From contig JAACPL010000006.1 in assembly GCA_009995495.1 (NCBI GenBank), positions 20,055 to 60,951 on the forward strand: a DNA stretch of 40,897 nt, read 5' to 3'. The notes below the pieces were generated by a model. The model worked only from the letters and a program-made list of their open reading frames with translations. It was not told the DNA's origin and ran no database searches. Within the stretch, counting starts at the first letter, position 1, and each line of letters opens with the position of its first letter. The translations under genes and the position numbers were made by a program. Below are positions 18,891 through 28,713 of the stretch, one piece after another. Source of the stretch: Candidatus Falkowiibacteriota bacterium. GTDB taxonomy: Bacteria; Patescibacteriota; Patescibacteriia; Patescibacteriales; UBA12465.

Positions 18891-19782
18891 ATTTTTTCTT
18901 TATTTCTAAGCGTCTATCTTTTAAATATAGTTTAATTATATTGTCTGAAAAAACTACTCCGCTTGAATCATCTTTTATGTCCGCGGCCCGGCGTAATATG
19001 GGGGGCATAATTTTAACTTGAAACTTATAACTTATCTTCTCCAAATAATCCATTAGGTTGCTAGCTAAATCAGTTTTATTTTTAGATATGGAAACGTCTT
19101 CAATCTTATTTAAATCATAATTTGAATCATAATAAACTTCCAAATTATTGACCCGCAAAAATTTCTGGTGAATATTATTTTTATCTTCTAATAATAACAA
19201 ATTCCTTTCCCAAAAATCAAAATAAGGATCACCACTTTTTATCTTTAAACCTTGAAGATCTAAATTATCTTCACTTAAATAAAAACTTAAACAAATCTTA
19301 TCTTTTTTTGTTTTTTTATTTGGCCTCTTATTCAAAATCTTCATCAGACCAGCACAGAAAAATCGACTTAGCCAAATTCTTTTATTTTTAGTAATAATAA
19401 AAATATCAATATCACTTTCTTCGCGCAAATTATAAGAGCCGATAGAATTAACGAAATAAACCGCTAAAATAAAGGGTAATTTGGCAAATATCTTGGCAAA
19501 AAACTTCGCAGTTTTATTTTTTTTTAAGCTATAATTATAGCGTCTGTTACGAGAATTAATATTTTCCTCTCGTCCTCTTAAAAAATAAAAACCATTTTTA
19601 TTTTCAATCTTGGAGCCAAGAAAATCTTCTTCTAAAATCATTTCTAATTCACCTAAGGTAATAGTAAAAAATAATGATTTTTTTATTTCAAAAATTGTTA
19701 AGGGAAAGGAAAAAATATCATAAAAAGAAATTATTTTTAAAATTTCTTTTTGTTTTTTAATTTTATCTAAGTCGCTAGTCAT
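18862..19782 (-). CDS. Nucleotidyltransferase-fold protein with N-terminal helical/wHTH-like region
   Basis: GSYNLREESDIDIFIITK fits the GSx(n)DxD nucleotidyltransferase motif. Confidence 0.65.
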   Translation of the reverse strand: MTSDLDKIKKQKEILKIISFYDIFSFPLTIFEIKKSLFFTITLGELEMILEEDFLGSKIENKNGFYFLRGREENINSRNRRYNYSLKKNKTAKFFAKIFAKLPFILAVYFVNSIGSYNLREESDIDIFIITKNKRIWLSRFFCAGLMKILNKRPNKKTKKDKICLSFYLSEDNLDLQGLKIKSGDPYFDFWERNLLLLEDKNNIHQKFLRVNNLEVYYDSNYDLNKIEDVSISKNKTDLASNLMDYLEKISYKFQVKIMPPILRRAADIKDDSSGVVFSDNIIKLYLKDRRLEIKKKYEEKLATLI

Positions 19783-19801
19783 TTTTTTAAAAACTTAAGT
19801 T

Positions 19802-20935
19802 TTAATCAGTTTTTGGTTTTTCAATTTTTAAAATTTCAAGATCACTTTTTTTATCGGTAATTTTTGTCACATCTTTGTCAATTTTTTTAAATTCACTATA
19901 AGCATTATTATAATGATTAACAGTAGTTGACATCGAAAGCCCTAACTTTCTCATAAAATCATCATAACTTGCCATATGACGACCAAGTTTTTCAATATTA
20001 ACTTTTATTTCTTTCGCTTTTTCTTCAATTTGCATGGCTTTTAGGCCTTGTAAAACTGTTTGTAAATAAGCCAAAAAAGAAGTTGGTGAAACAATAATAA
20101 CTTTTTTATCTCTAAATGCATATTCTATTAAATCGCGAGTATTGATTTTTATCGCCCCAACTTTATTAATCAATAAATCATAATAAATTGCTTCCGAAGG
20201 AATAAACATAAAAGCAAATTCAAGTGTTCCTTTTCCAGGAAGCACATATTTTGCTGTTTCATCAATTCTATTTTTTAAATCCTGTTTAAATACTTGTTCC
20301 AATTTTTCTCGCTCCTCTTTATTAGTCGCATTTAAAATTCTTTCATAATTCTCTAAAGAAAATTTAGCATCAACTGGAATGACTTTATCTTTAACAAAAA
20401 CAACAGCATCAACAATTAGTTCTTTATCTGTTTTTTCATCTTTACCAAAACTATATTGCATTTGAAATGAGCCCGGCGGTAAAACATTCTTTAAAGTTTC
20501 TTCTAAAAAATATTCCCCTAAAACTCCGCGCTGTTTAGGATTTTTTAAAATATCTTGTAAATTTTGTAATTGAGAAGAAAAGTTAACCACCTGCTTATTA
20601 GTTTCATCAAGTTTAGTTAATTTTTCCGTGACATCCGCGATTAGGCGCGCCGATTGAGCAGAAATGCCTTGAACAATTTTCGCGGTTTGACCAAACTGTT
20701 CTTGATTACTGCGATAAGTTTCTGATAGTTTTTTATCAAGCTCCTGTCTTAATTCGGAGTTTTGTTGAGATAAATTAGTAAGCTTTTCTGATTGTTGAAT
20801 TAATTTTTCCGTTAAAATATCAAGCTTACTATTATTACTGCCCTCACCATCCTTCTTTTTTAACAATAAAAAAATAACAGCCGCTAGACCAGCAACAAGA
20901 ACTACTAATAAAATTATTAATAAAGCCTCATTCAT
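19802..20935 (-). CDS. rmuC: RmuC family protein
   Basis: N-terminal TM, coiled coil, then QRGVLGEYFLEETLKNVLPPGSFQMQYSF, PVDAKFSLENYERIL, IIVSPTSFLAYLQTVLQGLK. Confidence 0.92.
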   Translation of the reverse strand: MNEALLIILLVVLVAGLAAVIFLLLKKKDGEGSNNSKLDILTEKLIQQSEKLTNLSQQNSELRQELDKKLSETYRSNQEQFGQTAKIVQGISAQSARLIADVTEKLTKLDETNKQVVNFSSQLQNLQDILKNPKQRGVLGEYFLEETLKNVLPPGSFQMQYSFGKDEKTDKELIVDAVVFVKDKVIPVDAKFSLENYERILNATNKEEREKLEQVFKQDLKNRIDETAKYVLPGKGTLEFAFMFIPSEAIYYDLLINKVGAIKINTRDLIEYAFRDKKVIIVSPTSFLAYLQTVLQGLKAMQIEEKAKEIKVNIEKLGRHMASYDDFMRKLGLSMSTTVNHYNNAYSEFKKIDKDVTKITDKKSDLEILKIEKPKTD

Positions 20936-20939
20936 TTTA

Positions 20940-21443
20940 TTAATTTAAACTTTTATTTTGATTTTCCGGTTTTTTATTTTTAAGTAAATCACGAATCTCA
21001 ACTAATAATTCTTGATCTTTAGTTAATAGGATTGGCGACTCTTCCTTTTTAACATCCTCTTCAACTTCTTTCTCTGCCTTTTTTTTTACTAAAAAGTCCT
21101 GCGCTAATTTATTCTTAACACGGTTAAGAAATTTAACCATCAGAAAAACCGATAAAGCAATAACAAGGAAATCAAAAATATTTTGAATAAAATTCCCGGC
21201 GCTAAGTACAAGCTCTGGCTTTAAAATTTCTCCTTCCGGGCCAATTATAGCTGAACGTAAAACAATTTTCCAAACTGTAAAATCAAGTCCGCCAGCAATA
21301 AAACCAACTAAAGGCATAACTATGTCTGAGACTAAAGAGGAGACTATTTTACCAAAAGCGGCACCAATAATAACCGCAACGGCCAAATCAACAACATTAC
21401 CTTTAACAGCAAATTCTCTGAACTCTTGAAAATATTTTTTCAT
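20940..21443 (-). CDS. mscL: Large-conductance mechanosensitive channel
   Basis: MKKYFQEFREFAVKGNVVDLAVAVIIGAAFGKIVSSLVSDIVMPLVGFIAGGLDF. The track start at 21485 is probably too far upstream. Confidence 0.95.
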   Translation of the reverse strand: MKKYFQEFREFAVKGNVVDLAVAVIIGAAFGKIVSSLVSDIVMPLVGFIAGGLDFTVWKIVLRSAIIGPEGEILKPELVLSAGNFIQNIFDFLVIALSVFLMVKFLNRVKNKLAQDFLVKKKAEKEVEEDVKKEESPILLTKDQELLVEIRDLLKNKKPENQNKSLN

Positions 21444-21497
21444 ATTATTATCACTTAGTTTAAAAGATCTTAAAATGAAATTCAAAGAGTCTTAAAA

Positions 21498-24020
21498 TTA
21501 AATCCAAGTTGTTCCCGCAACTTTGTCATCATTTTCTTTAAAACGCATAATTCTAACTCCTTGAGTATCACGACCCAAAACACTAATTGATTTAAATGGA
21601 GTTCTAATAACTTGTCCATTTTCAGAAATAACAACAATATCTTTATCAGCCATGCTATCTGCATTAACCAAGAAGGCGTCGGTTATTACTCCAGTCTTGT
21701 CAGTTACCTTAGCAGTTTTGATGCCACTACCACCACGACCCTGAATTTTATAAGCATTAAAATCAGTTCGCTTACCACAACCTTTAGACATGATTGTTAA
21801 AATTTGATAATTTCTTTTTCTTTCTTTGTCAGTTTTAGCAACTCCCATACCAATAACCGTATCATCTTTATGAAGACGAATACCAATAACACCAGCGGCG
21901 CCGCGACCCATTTCTCTAACATCAGTTTCTTTGAATCTAATTGCTTGCCCCTTAGCGGTAACTAGTTGAATATGGTCAGAGCCTGAAGTTGGTTTAACCC
22001 AAGTTAAACGATCATCATCTTTAATCTTAATCGCAATCAAGCCACCCCGTCTAATATTCTTAAACAATTCTAAATCAACTTTTTTGACTAAACCTTTTTT
22101 AGTAGCAAAGAATAAATACTTACTGAACACGGCCTTTTCTAAAGGTAAAATTGAAGAAACTTGTTCACCACTTAAAAGTTGAAGAAAATTAACTACCGGA
22201 GTTCCTTTAGCAATTCTTGAAGATTGAGGAATTTCGTGAACTTTTAATTGGAAGGCTCGTCCTTTGGTGGTAAAGAATAAAATATCATTATGAGTCATGC
22301 TACTAAACATAAATTGGACCGTGTCCGCCTCTTTAGTTGTTAGACCCATAACCCCTTTACCGCCCCTGGCCTGAACTTTAAAATTGTCTGGTTCAAGTCT
22401 TTTAATATAACCATCACGCGTCATAAGAACAACAGTTTCTTCGTTAGGAACTAAGTCCTCAACGCTAAAATCTTTAATCCCGCCAGCAACAACTTGAGTT
22501 CTTCTTTCATCACCAAATTTTTCAACCAAGGCTTTAAGTTCTTCGCTTACAATTTTTCTCATCTTCGCAACTGATTTCAAAATTGCTTCCAAGTTTTTAA
22601 TAATTGCTAATTTTTCTTTAAGCTCATCTTCAATTTTCTTCTGCTCTAAGTTAGCTAAATTTTGCAAACGCATTTCCAAAATCGCAACTGCCTGCCTTTC
22701 TGATAATTTAAACTTTTTAATCAAACTAAGTTTAGCCACTTCCTTATCTTTTGAGGCCTTAATAGTTTTAATAACTTCATCAATATTTTTTAAAGCAATC
22801 ATCAAGCCCTCTAAAATATGAGCTCTATCTTTAGCTTTATCAAGTTCAAATTGAGTCCTTCGTTTAACAACTTCTTCACGATGTTTAATATATTCCTCTA
22901 AAATCATTTTCAAAGTTAAAACACGAGGTTGAATTCCATCAACTAAAGCTAACATGTTGAAGTGGAAAGTTGTCTGCAAATTTGTATTTTTATATAAACT
23001 ATTTAAAATCTTTTTTGGATAAGAATCTTTTTTAAGTTCAATTACAATTCTGACTCCGTCCTTATCAGATTCATCACGCAAAGCGCGAATACCATCAAGC
23101 TTTTTATCCTTAACTAAATTAGCAATTTTTTCTACTAAATCGGCTTTATTAACTTGATAAGGAATTTCACGCACAACAATTTTAAAACCACTCTTATCTT
23201 CTTCAATATCCGCTTTACCACGACAAACAACGCCGCCCTTACCAGTCGCATAGGCGGTTAAAATATCTTTTTTATCATAAATAATTCCGCCGGTCGGAAA
23301 GTCTGGTCCTTTAACAAATTGGGCTAAATCCTCAACACTAGCCTCAGGATTTTCTATTAAATGCTCAATTGCTGCCGCTAGTTCTCGTAAATTATGAGGC
23401 GGAATATTAGTGGCCATCCCAACCGCGATCCCCATCGTTCCGTTTAATAATAAATTCGGTAATTTAGCCGGAAGAACTCTCGGTTCTTTATGACTGCCGT
23501 CAAAGTTAGGAATAAAATCGATGGTATTTTTATCAATATCGTAAAGCATTTCCTCAGAAATCGCTGCTAATTTAGCCTCAGTATAACGCATCGCCGCGGC
23601 ATTATCGCCATCCATAGAACCAAAGTTTCCTTGACCACGAACAAGGGGGTAGCGCATCGAAAAGTCTTGAGCCATTCTTACCATCGAATCATAAACCGCA
23701 CTATCGCCGTGAGGATGATATTTACCCAAAACTTCTCCGACAACCGTAGCTGATTTCCTAAATTTTGTATTAGCGCGAAGCCCAACACTCCACATCGCGT
23801 AAAGAATACGACGATGAACTGGTTTTAGACCGTCACGAACATCAGGTAGAGCCCGAGAAACAATAACGCTCATCGCATAGTCTAAATAAGACTTAGACAT
23901 TTCGTCTACAATCGGTTGATCCTCAACTAGGCCATAAGGAGTTTTACGGCGATTGCCAATAACAACTTCTTCAACTTTTTTAGGCTCTTTTTCTGGTTCC
24001 TGGGCTTCGTTTTTTTTCAT
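21498..24020 (-). CDS. gyrA: DNA gyrase subunit A
   Basis: [74 protein letters not shown]-terminal beta-pinwheel repeats with QGRGGSGI. Confidence 0.97.
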   Translation of the reverse strand: MKKNEAQEPEKEPKKVEEVVIGNRRKTPYGLVEDQPIVDEMSKSYLDYAMSVIVSRALPDVRDGLKPVHRRILYAMWSVGLRANTKFRKSATVVGEVLGKYHPHGDSAVYDSMVRMAQDFSMRYPLVRGQGNFGSMDGDNAAAMRYTEAKLAAISEEMLYDIDKNTIDFIPNFDGSHKEPRVLPAKLPNLLLNGTMGIAVGMATNIPPHNLRELAAAIEHLIENPEASVEDLAQFVKGPDFPTGGIIYDKKDILTAYATGKGGVVCRGKADIEEDKSGFKIVVREIPYQVNKADLVEKIANLVKDKKLDGIRALRDESDKDGVRIVIELKKDSYPKKILNSLYKNTNLQTTFHFNMLALVDGIQPRVLTLKMILEEYIKHREEVVKRRTQFELDKAKDRAHILEGLMIALKNIDEVIKTIKASKDKEVAKLSLIKKFKLSERQAVAILEMRLQNLANLEQKKIEDELKEKLAIIKNLEAILKSVAKMRKIVSEELKALVEKFGDERRTQVVAGGIKDFSVEDLVPNEETVVLMTRDGYIKRLEPDNFKVQARGGKGVMGLTTKEADTVQFMFSSMTHNDILFFTTKGRAFQLKVHEIPQSSRIAKGTPVVNFLQLLSGEQVSSILPLEKAVFSKYLFFATKKGLVKKVDLELFKNIRRGGLIAIKIKDDDRLTWVKPTSGSDHIQLVTAKGQAIRFKETDVREMGRGAAGVIGIRLHKDDTVIGMGVAKTDKERKRNYQILTIMSKGCGKRTDFNAYKIQGRGGSGIKTAKVTDKTGVITDAFLVNADSMADKDIVVISENGQVIRTPFKSISVLGRDTQGVRIMRFKENDDKVAGTTWI

Positions 24021-24077
24021 AAAACAATAGTACTAAATAAGTTACAAAATAAATCTATTTTACTAAACAATATATTT

Positions 24078-24569
24078 TTACCAAACTACCTGCGTAATGC
24101 CCTCGCAGCCAGGAGGGATAGCACAACCTCTAGCATCCTCACCAACTGTCGGCATACAATTAATATATTCCGGACAATTTTTTAACGTTGGCTCTGTTTT
24201 AAATAAAGGATCTTCCGCTAAGGGCAGTAATTTTAATTCTTCCTCAACTCCCGTCTCTTGATCCGGACCCTGATTTAAACCATCTTCTTGATTTTCTTCG
24301 ATAATTTGACCAAGGCTATCCTTATCATCTTTTAATTTAGTGTTTAAATCCTCAACCACCTGATCTAAATCATCTTTAATTTCTGAAAATTCATCATTTT
24401 TTGGTACCAAAGTTAAATCTTCAACATTCTTGAAACGACTTCGTAGATTAAAAATCCAGGCTGCAAAAATTAAAACCGTAAAACTAAGAACTAAAATTTT
24501 TAATAGCAAAGCTTTTTCCTTCTGACTATTTTCTGTTTTAGTTTTTTCCGGCTTACTTTCAACAGCCAT
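24078..24569 (-). CDS. Single-TM anchored protein with acidic stalk and Cys-containing C-terminus
   Basis: TM ALLLKILVLSFTVLIFAAWIF; C-terminus CPEYINCMPTVGEDARGCAIPPGCEGITQVVW. Confidence 0.75.
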   Translation of the reverse strand: MAVESKPEKTKTENSQKEKALLLKILVLSFTVLIFAAWIFNLRSRFKNVEDLTLVPKNDEFSEIKDDLDQVVEDLNTKLKDDKDSLGQIIEENQEDGLNQGPDQETGVEEELKLLPLAEDPLFKTEPTLKNCPEYINCMPTVGEDARGCAIPPGCEGITQVVW

Positions 24570-24605
24570 ACTTTTATTAATAAATTTTAAAAATAAAACC
24601 AGAAC

Positions 24606-25208
24606 TTACTCCTTAATTGAATCAAGATTAACATCATATAAAATCTGCTCGGCAATTAGACGATAAGATAAAATTTCTTCTGGTTTAAACCAAATCGGAA
24701 TTTCTCTATCAGCATCTTCGGCTGGGTCAGAACAATGAATTAAATTTCTCACCGCTCTTTCGTCAACATTAGCCAAACCATAAGAGTCAATTGTATAATC
24801 ACCCCTTAAAGTTCCCGCATCCGAGCTTAAAGGTTCAGTTGAGCCAACTAATTTCTTCACAATTCCCGCTGCTTGATTACCCTCAAAAATCATCGGGACA
24901 ATCGGCCCGCAAGTCATAAACTTAACTAAGGCCCGCACAATATCTTTGCCATATTCAATTGCCTCTTTATCAACCGACATCCCTACCGCTTCTCTTTCCT
25001 TAATAGTCATTTCTCCTTTTTTCAAAAACCAAGCATCATCTTTATTATAATGAGCCCAAAGTTGATCTTCAGTTGCCATTATCATTTTTAAAGCAACCAA
25101 TTTCAAGCCAGTTTTCTCAATTCTATTTATTACTTCACCAATTAAACCCCTTTGCACCGCATCAGGTTTTAAAATAACCAAAGTTCTTTCTCTTTTAACA
25201 TTTGCCAT
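24606..25208 (-). CDS. ndk: Nucleoside diphosphate kinase, long form with internal insertion
   Basis: RTLVILKPDAVQRGLIGEVINRIE; GPIVPMIFEGNQA; GTLRGDYTIDSYG; RNLIHCSDPAEDADREIPIWF. Confidence 0.93.
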   Translation of the reverse strand: MANVKRERTLVILKPDAVQRGLIGEVINRIEKTGLKLVALKMIMATEDQLWAHYNKDDAWFLKKGEMTIKEREAVGMSVDKEAIEYGKDIVRALVKFMTCGPIVPMIFEGNQAAGIVKKLVGSTEPLSSDAGTLRGDYTIDSYGLANVDERAVRNLIHCSDPAEDADREIPIWFKPEEILSYRLIAEQILYDVNLDSIKE

Positions 25209-25242
25209 AAATTTTAAAACTTATTTAAATTTTTTTTTATTT

Positions 25243-25887
25243 TTATAAACTTAAAACGACTAGCTCCATATCTTCTTGGGGCAAGTCTTTTTTAGAAATT
25301 TTTAATTTTTCTTCGTAAGTCGGTTCAATCCCAAGTTCTTTAATAAACTTATCAAGGGAATCAAGTTCAATTTTTAAACCTTCAACCATATAATGCATCG
25401 GAATAACGATTCTTGGTTCAATTTGAGAAATTACTTCAACTGCTTTTTTCGCGTCTAAAGTATAGGTTCCGCCAACCGGAATTAATAAAATATCGGTTCC
25501 GGCTAGTTTTTCAAGTTGAGTGCTATCAAGTGCGTGACCGAGGTCACCTAAATGAGAAACAGATATATCATCAATTTCAAAACGATAAATTGTATTTTTT
25601 CCTCTTTCCGCGCCCTCTTTATCATCATGAAAAGAATCAATCCCCTCAATTAAAACATCTTTAAAATCATATTCCCCCGGACAGTCAACAATAAACGCCT
25701 TCCCTCTTAAAGAGTTAACGTTGCTGTGATCGTCATGATTGTGGGAAATTGTGACAATATCAGCTTCAAAATTAGGCACTTTTAAACCAATTTCCTTATT
25801 AAACGGGTCCGTAACCACAGTTATTCCATCTGAACCTTGTTTATCTTGAAGTTTAAAACAAGAATGACCTTGCCAAGTAATAATCAT
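25243..25887 (-). CDS. MBL-fold metal-dependent hydrolase
   Basis: MIITWQGHSCFKL...TISHNHDDHSNVNS...IPVGGTYTLDAKKAVEVISQIEPRIVIPMHYM. Confidence 0.88.
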   Translation of the reverse strand: MIITWQGHSCFKLQDKQGSDGITVVTDPFNKEIGLKVPNFEADIVTISHNHDDHSNVNSLRGKAFIVDCPGEYDFKDVLIEGIDSFHDDKEGAERGKNTIYRFEIDDISVSHLGDLGHALDSTQLEKLAGTDILLIPVGGTYTLDAKKAVEVISQIEPRIVIPMHYMVEGLKIELDSLDKFIKELGIEPTYEEKLKISKKDLPQEDMELVVLSL

Positions 25888-25996
25888 ATAAATTATAGAA
25901 AACAATAAAAATAGGCCTAAAAAACCTATGTTTATTGTAGCAAAGAAAAATGGTCGGGTCAATAAGTAAAAAATTGAAATTATGAAAAAAATAAAA

Positions 25997-26023
25997 AAAG
26001 GATAAGCCTTATAGCTATCCTTT
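25997..26023 (-). terminator. Rho-independent terminator (distal of two)
   Basis: Minus strand AAAGGATAGC..GCTTATCCTTT followed by a T tract. Confidence 0.6.
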
Positions 26024-26035
26024 AATGAAAAGAAA

Positions 26036-26062
26036 AAAGAGCGTCCTTAGGGCACGCTCTTT
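26036..26062 (-). terminator. Rho-independent terminator (proximal of two)
   Basis: aaagagcgt...acgctcttt; T tract on minus strand. Confidence 0.75.
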
Positions 26063-26077
26063 GAAAAGTGTCAGCTT

Positions 26078-27070
26078 TTACTTAGAATTTGAAAACACAA
26101 TTTCGTTCGGGTTAACTGAATCTAATTCAGCGTCCGAACGACGATTAATTACTATTGGTTTTTTTGAGGCATTAACCATTAACAGTAATATAGACCGTAC
26201 AGGAAGGCCCTCCTTAGTCATATATTCAACTGGAATATAATTCCAGCCGATGGCTAGGTCAAGCTGTGTCATTTTCCTTGCCGGAACAACTTCGCCAGCA
26301 TTATTGCCAGCCACGATTAAGAAATCTATATTAAAGTTGTTCTTAACAGCTTTTTTAATTTCTTCGCCGCTAGATACTTGGGTCAGATCGGTGTCAGTAA
26401 TATTGAGAGAGTCTTGACCCTCTACAATTATCTTGTTAATGACCGCCCAACGATGGTTACGACCAGAAGAAATTGAATCTTCCTCTGGGTCAAAGTAAAC
26501 AGAAAATGTTAGTTTTCCGGTTGGCACACTTCTGTTAATTCTGGAAACCTGTCCAGAGGCAAGCGCAGCGCCCTTAAATATTCCATCGAGAGCGGTTAGC
26601 CGGTAAGAACTCTGGTTACTAAGTACCATTCCTGACGCAGGTACAACCCCTTGCCGATTTTGAATTTCGGAACGCGCGGTTCCTGTATCAACAGTCCTGG
26701 CGGAGCCAAAAGTTTTAGACTCTTTTTTCAAGCCTAATATAGTCCGCGGTTTTTCATCTTCAACAGCTGATCCGTCGTCTAGCGATAAATCCTTTATGGC
26801 AATTTTGCCATTTTTTGCAACTCGCGTTGCTTCACCAATGTTAACTTTATTAAACCCCTCATATCGAGAGAGGTTAAATTTAGCCACACCATCGGACGGC
26901 AGAAAAGTGGCAACGGCCGAACCCCTCGAATTTATAACGACCTCTGTTAGGCCTTTTAAGTCAGAGACCACGAGCTTCTCGCTGGTCCCATTAAATACTC
27001 GGGCTTGTGCCCAAGACTGCTGAGCTCCGAAGAAACTCAAAAACATTACAAATAATAAAATTTTCTTCAT
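26078..27070 (-). CDS. Secreted hypothetical protein, visibly higher GC than neighbours
   Basis: Signal peptide MKKILLFVMFLSFFGAQQSWAQA; GAGGAGG upstream of ATG at 27070. No family recognised. Confidence 0.8.
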   Translation of the reverse strand: MKKILLFVMFLSFFGAQQSWAQARVFNGTSEKLVVSDLKGLTEVVINSRGSAVATFLPSDGVAKFNLSRYEGFNKVNIGEATRVAKNGKIAIKDLSLDDGSAVEDEKPRTILGLKKESKTFGSARTVDTGTARSEIQNRQGVVPASGMVLSNQSSYRLTALDGIFKGAALASGQVSRINRSVPTGKLTFSVYFDPEEDSISSGRNHRWAVINKIIVEGQDSLNITDTDLTQVSSGEEIKKAVKNNFNIDFLIVAGNNAGEVVPARKMTQLDLAIGWNYIPVEYMTKEGLPVRSILLLMVNASKKPIVINRRSDAELDSVNPNEIVFSNSK

Positions 27071-27164
27071 GATATATTCGGGCCTCCTCAACCCTTTTTT
27101 TTAATTTAATTTTTAAAATACAATTTATAATTCTAGCTGACTATTTAATGTATCATACTTAAGA

Positions 27165-28109
27165 TTAAAAGTCAATAGGAAAAACGATATCTCCATTAAT
27201 ATCAGTTCTTTTAATAGATAAACCCATCTCTTTAACTCTTTCTAATATTTCTTGAGCCGGATGATTAAAACGATTATTAAGTCCGACTGAAATCACAAAA
27301 ATCTTGGCGCTAATTAATTCTAAAAATTCATAACTATTAGAGGTCTTAGAACCGTGGTGCGAAGCCTTAAAAACATCAACTTGGAGCTCAACTCCTAAGC
27401 CTCTTAAAAGATCACTAGCCCCAAGCAAGGCTTTTTCTACTTCGATCTCATTATCACCAGAAAATAAAAAATCTAAATTAGGGCAATTAAGCTTTGTAAT
27501 TAAAGAATTGTTATCATTTTCTGGAATTTCTAAAAAACGAGGATTTAAAAAAAATAAATCACAAGATCCTAAGCTATATTCAGCCCAAGTATCAATATAA
27601 ATAACCCCTGTCTCAGCCCCTCTCTTCGTTTCAATCCCTCTCTTCACCTCAGTCCCTCGCTTACTTTCAGCTGATAGACTAAGTAATAAATCTTGAATCG
27701 CACCATTTTTTGCGCCTTGCGCTAAAATCAAAGTTCTTATTTTATAACGAACCATACTTTCAATTAAACCAAGGGCATGATCATCATGATAATGACTAAG
27801 GACAACGAGATCGAGGCGCCGAGAAAAATATGGTAAAAATTTTCCTAATTTTTTAATTACTAAATTATCCGGCCCGCCATCAATTAAAATATTTTTACCA
27901 CCGATATTTCGTAAAAGAATAGCATCGCCCTGACCGACATCAAAGAAGATTACTGCCGGAAAATTTTTATTAATTAAGAGGCTAGAAAAAAATAAAAAAG
28001 ATAAAATTAAAAAACCCAAAGCTAAAAAAAATAAAAATATCTTTAAAACAAATTTTTTAAAAAAACTTATTTGATTGTTTTTCTGTTTTTCATCTTTTAA
28101 TAATTTCAT
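27165..28109 (-). CDS. ComEC/Rec2-like MBL-fold hydrolase with N-terminal TM
   Basis: VIFFDVGQGDAILLRNIGGKNILIDGGP; VLSHYHDDHALGLIESM; FLFSGDNEIEVEKALL; FKASHHGSKTSNS. Confidence 0.92.
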   Translation of the reverse strand: MKLLKDEKQKNNQISFFKKFVLKIFLFFLALGFLILSFLFFSSLLINKNFPAVIFFDVGQGDAILLRNIGGKNILIDGGPDNLVIKKLGKFLPYFSRRLDLVVLSHYHDDHALGLIESMVRYKIRTLILAQGAKNGAIQDLLLSLSAESKRGTEVKRGIETKRGAETGVIYIDTWAEYSLGSCDLFFLNPRFLEIPENDNNSLITKLNCPNLDFLFSGDNEIEVEKALLGASDLLRGLGVELQVDVFKASHHGSKTSNSYEFLELISAKIFVISVGLNNRFNHPAQEILERVKEMGLSIKRTDINGDIVFPIDF

Positions 28110-28206
28110 AAAAATAGATCACTTATTTTTCCCGTCCCAACACAAAAAAATCATAACAAAACTGAGTTCAAGAAAAGATAAAATTTTAAAATCCCCAAAA
28201 ACAAAA

Positions 28207-28229
28207 ACTGCCCCGTCAAACGGCGCAGT
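28207..28229 (-). terminator. Rho-independent terminator of the H1-like gene
   Basis: Minus ACTGCGCCGT-TTG-ACGGGGCAGT (one mismatch) followed by TTTTTG. Confidence 0.7.
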
Positions 28230-28282
28230 CTTTGCATAATTTTCAAATTAATAAATTTGATTAATCAAGTTAACAAAATTTA

Positions 28283-28468
28283 TTATTTCTTTTTCTTAGC
28301 CACCTTTTTTACAGCCTTTTTAACGGCTTTCTTAGGAGCGGCCTTCTTAGGAGCGGCTTTTTTTACTACTTTTTTAACAGCCTTTTTCACAGTTTTCTTA
28401 GGAGCAGCTTTTTTTACTACTTTTTTAGCAGCCTTCTTAGGAGCAGCTTTTTTTGCGATTTTTTTCAT
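28283..28468 (-). CDS. Histone H1-like Lys/Ala/Pro-rich protein
   Basis: 61 aa of KAAPKKAxKK-type repeats; strong SD AGGAGGTGA upstream; terminator downstream. Confidence 0.75.
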   Translation of the reverse strand: MKKIAKKAAPKKAAKKVVKKAAPKKTVKKAVKKVVKKAAPKKAAPKKAVKKAVKKVAKKKK

Positions 28469-28713
28469 AGTTGTTTCACCTCCTCTCTTTAATCTTATTT
28501 TTCAAAGATTTATTTTAATTAAAATTTGTGCAACAAATTTATTTTTTTAAACCAAAATTTTTATAAAAAAGAAAATAAATTATCCACCTCTATATTATAC
28601 AACTAGTTAAAATTTATAGCAATAGTTTTTTTAAAAAAATCAATCTCAAATAAAATTGGAAGTGAAAAAAGAAAACCAATTTTTAATTTCAGTTTTAATT
28701 TTTAATTTTTAAT

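Noticed and set aside
28257-28550. 97-aa plus-strand ORF (FLTAFLGAAF repeats)
   Set aside because: Mirror translation of the antisense Lys/Ala repeats of the H1-like gene, which has SD and terminator on the minus strand.
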